DNA of 64,000 nt, taken from positions 22,700,520-22,764,519 of the forward strand of contig CM067357.1 of NCBI GenBank assembly GCA_034190875.2. The letters are read 5' to 3'. This DNA is from Urechis unicinctus (taxonomy: Eukaryota > Annelida > Polychaeta > Xenopneusta > Urechidae). Shown in pieces: positions 61,001-64,000 of this stretch (its first letter is position 1; the number at the start of each line of letters is the position of its first letter). The position numbers were made by a program, and so were the translations under genes. The notes beneath the pieces were generated by a model, which had not been told where the DNA came from, made no database searches, and saw nothing but the letters and a program-made list of their open reading frames with translations.

Positions 61001-63670
61001 TTTGAGCATTCATCTTGTTGCTGTACAATATATGTTAATCGTCTATTACTATATAATCAATTTGGGGACTAGCAAATACTTTCATCAGAATGCATGGCGA
61101 TGGCGAGATCAATGTGGGTTGTTTTCCTCCGTTCACTGGAAACAAAGTTGAGTAAGGCATTTCATTTTGATACATATATAATACAGATCGTCCAATCCAT
61201 TTTTACTTTGCAATATAACACTAAATCAGAGTAGCTGGTGCGCTTGACACCTGTGGATGAGGACACATGCGAACAATGCTCTCATAAAATAGGGCATCTT
61301 GTTTATCAACAAACGGGTACGTTACTGGTTCTGTAGCAGCAATATGAACGCAATGGAATAGTACTAGTACGATAACTATCAATATGTGGATGTTGCCATT
61401 ATCCTGATGGATTAGTAGACGGATACAAACCCTTCTAGAACAATATGATATTCAACAATTCATTAATCCACGCAGCATTGAAGAATTACAAACCGAATGA
61501 GTTTTCTAACATTGACACCGATTACTTGAGACACGATTTATACCGCTTGGGACAATAGCGCAATGTAAGATGCATCATACATGCTTAAGAACGTCGAAGA
61601 TTGGTAGACTATGGTTCAAGGTCCATCGGATATGGAGGACTGCCCCGCGCCTTATCGTCTTTTATTTTGATGGTAGCTTCGGATTAGCACTGCATTGGAT
61701 ACGGTTCCCTCGTAACTCATAATCGCCTCATTAAAAAGAAATTTGATGGCGACAATACCTCATAGCCAATTGCTAGTTCTAGCGCTTTCGTCGGTCGTTC
61801 CGAGGACTTCATCATGAAGAATGAGTTTTATTTGCTGAGAGCTCGGTAAGAGTAGATTACTGGGATATTTCTACATCGGTAACTTAAAACAGCAATATAG
61901 GGTTAACACTCTTTAGTTTGTAATCATATTTGTGAACTGCATTATAAAGGAATGGTGCTTTAGATGTAGACTTTGTTCAATAATGCAAGCTCTCGTCATG
62001 GGACAGCGCAGGTAAATATGGTTGCAACGAATTCCGAGGTAGTTTTCTAAACGTAGATTTGAACAAATCGATATATGTAACATCGTAAGGAGATAACTTG
62101 CGCAGCATGGGAAGATGAGTTTCATTTTACTATTCTGACGTCAGCACATACTTTTGGATATTGGGAGTAATTGTCAATTGTCCTTAAGGGATTCGGTTGG
62201 AATCGAAAACTAATCTCATGGGTAAAATAAGGCACATTATTCGATCATTGAACTCTAATTAATATTGTTTACCATCCGGGTCATACTTCTGGTTAGTAGA
62301 CTGTATGCGTCTCAAAAGTAATTCGTTACATCCGTTATTGTGTGATCGATGTCTTATTTGTGTCCTATCAGACGGGGAATATTTGCAACGAAATCATGAC
62401 ACTTTCGTAACCTACGGTGCTAGGTAACTGTAGTAAACAGCCAGGTGCAACTGATCAATCCCGATCAGAGACTTGATGCGCTAACTATAAGTTGACGCAT
62501 AAACTAGTAGTTGACACGTCAACTAGACTAAAGACATTTCTCCCAAAAATATATTTTAGTCTACATTAGTCTCTGGTTGCTTATAACGTGCTCGGCCTTA
62601 TTACCCGGAAGACCAACCATAAATCGAACGTCCCTCGGCCGCTCGACGTAGATGTTTATTTACATGCAGGTGGGCATCTACGCATGTTTGCATATATCAT
62701 CAAATAATTCACATGTTATTTGGCATGGCTGAGACCGAATCACTTTAGAAAACAGCTTCTTTTGCACGCGCAGCATCTGGCTGTGCACTTGTAGTAGTAT
62801 ATTCCTTGAATGTATTGTATCGACTGCGCACTTTATGTACTGCAATATATCTCAAGGGCGTATGGTCCTGTCTTGGAAGGAGCTAAATATCCCTGTTCTC
62901 ATTATATATCGGAATTCGGTTGCATATATCTTAATCTTCGTCCATTTAGCGTTGTAAAATGTGAATGAAAAACCGCGAGCACATAATACATTGCGCATAT
63001 TTTACAATAACAGTCATGACAAGACCTAGTTTTCTCTAATAAGGTGTAATGACGCTACATTATTCCTTAATGCAATGAAATTTACGAATAAGGTCACTTG
63101 TTAGCTGTTTACACGACGTTAATGGCGTGAATCACGCTTTGTTGAGTTAAATCACACGATAGTCGACTTCTTGATTCGCATACAAGCCAGGCGCTTATAT
63201 GAAGGGTGTTTGTCCTGACAGTTAATAAAAATTTCCTAAAATTTAAAATTACTTGTTACTTATTAACTAATCATTGTAATAAGCAGGACGATGGAAATTG
63301 TGCTACATGCAATATTACGCAAGGTGCCAGTGTCCCCATATATACATGGCGCTTATATACGTAATTTATGTGCCAAACTTCAAAGTATAATAACACATTT
63401 CCTTCCAAAGTGTTGTGGAATAATAATGTAAACACGCAGGAGCAAATAAACTCCATTTCTCCATTTCTAATCAACTCCGTAATGAAGATTGAGACAAAGC
63501 AACATATGTTTTAGAATAGTGTTAGACGAATCACCTGGAAAAATTGCTGTTCGTATAACACTTTCTCACTGCATTAAACACATCATATTATGTGCAAAGT
63601 GTATTTCGTCACATGTATAAAGATCATAACTGCGGGTTGGCGTCACCGCAATACGTCACCATATTTTAGT
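61000..63670. other. Unmatched right-hand stretch
   Basis: I see no long copy of the units here. A GTTCAAGGTCC string recurs near 61616. A perfect inverted repeat TAGTTGAC-AC-GTCAACTA lies at 62508-62525 beside other GTTGAC copies. The frames 61913-62125 and 63271-63474 are short and unsupported. No RNA gene is seen. Confidence 0.5.
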
Positions 63671-63914
63671 CAGAACATTACTCTGGGGTGTTTATATGAG
63701 GTTGCTGCTGAAATAACATTGAATTCGGAATGCTAATTCACCACTTCATGTGTAGATACATAGATTATTTAAAGATAACATAATGCTTAGAAAAACATAC
63801 CGAGGAGTGATCATAAGAGAGATTGCTGCCGCAATGGCATTGAAGACGGCGTGCTAATAAACCAGTCTGATATGTGCATAAATATGTTATTCACGAGTAA
63901 CGCAATGCTCAGAA
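63671..63914 (+). repeat. Two tandem copies of a ~120 bp sequence
   Basis: Copy 1 at 63671-63789 and copy 2 at 63790-63914, aligned through ATNAGAGNTTGCTGC, ATTGAANNCGG, GTGCTAAT and ATAACNNAATGCTNAGAA. Identity is about 65-70% by eye. A third copy may begin at 63912 (AGAATATAAGAACA). Confidence 0.65.
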
Positions 63915-64000
63915 TATAAGAACACGAATGTTGTAGGTTTTTCTCAATAATCCAAGCTCTTGATCAAGCCTTTTAGTTCAGTGGTTTGCAAGCAACAGTT

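Overview
This window looks like AT-rich nuclear DNA of an intron-bearing eukaryote. G+C is about 36% by eye on sampled lines. There is no prokaryotic gene packing, no Shine-Dalgarno-led gene series, no convincing tRNA, rRNA, telomere repeat or CRISPR array, and no open frame long enough to name a protein family. Long (CA)n, (GA)n and (TA)n tracts, an AT-rich palindrome, kilobase duplications and several open blocks bounded by GT/AG signals fit a eukaryotic gene-poor region. I cannot name the organism.

The dominant feature is a nested, decaying array of segmental duplications. Unit 1 (1-16828) and unit 2 (16829-about 37475) are near-identical direct copies (about 94% where I counted), separated by indels of 58 bp to 4.1 kb. 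Unit 3 begins at about 37954 and follows the same order in fragments to about 52660. It is much more diverged and is split by unmatched blocks at 38951-42975, 44486-45084, 45336-47219 and 48371-50240. Further right are still older relics: a forward piece at 57960-58500, out-of-order pieces at 52365-52660 and 55880-56290, a local duplication (54130-54990 with 56440-57200), and an inverted copy at 59340-61000 matching about 6650-5010 of unit 1. The right end (61000-63670) is unmatched and closes with two copies of a ~120 bp repeat.

Coding content is uncertain. Individually, the 60-154 codon open frames are close to what chance gives at this composition. A subset has extra support: frames held open in diverged copies, one block whose substitutions between copies 2 and 3 concentrate at third codon positions, in-frame indels, and plausible splice sites at block edges. 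My reading (inference) is that the array descends from a multi-exon gene or gene family, and that most copies are now disrupted by stops and frameshifts. No function is assigned to any of them.

Layout: 1-8292 segment A copy 1; 8301-16828 segment B copy 1 with an AT palindrome and a 69-unit CA tract; 16829-24513 A copy 2; 24514-28656 unit-2-only insert; 28657-37475 B copy 2 with a 2.9 kb unit-2-only insert; 37476-52660 A copy 3, fragmented; 52660-61000 rearranged relics; 61000-64000 mostly unmatched DNA.
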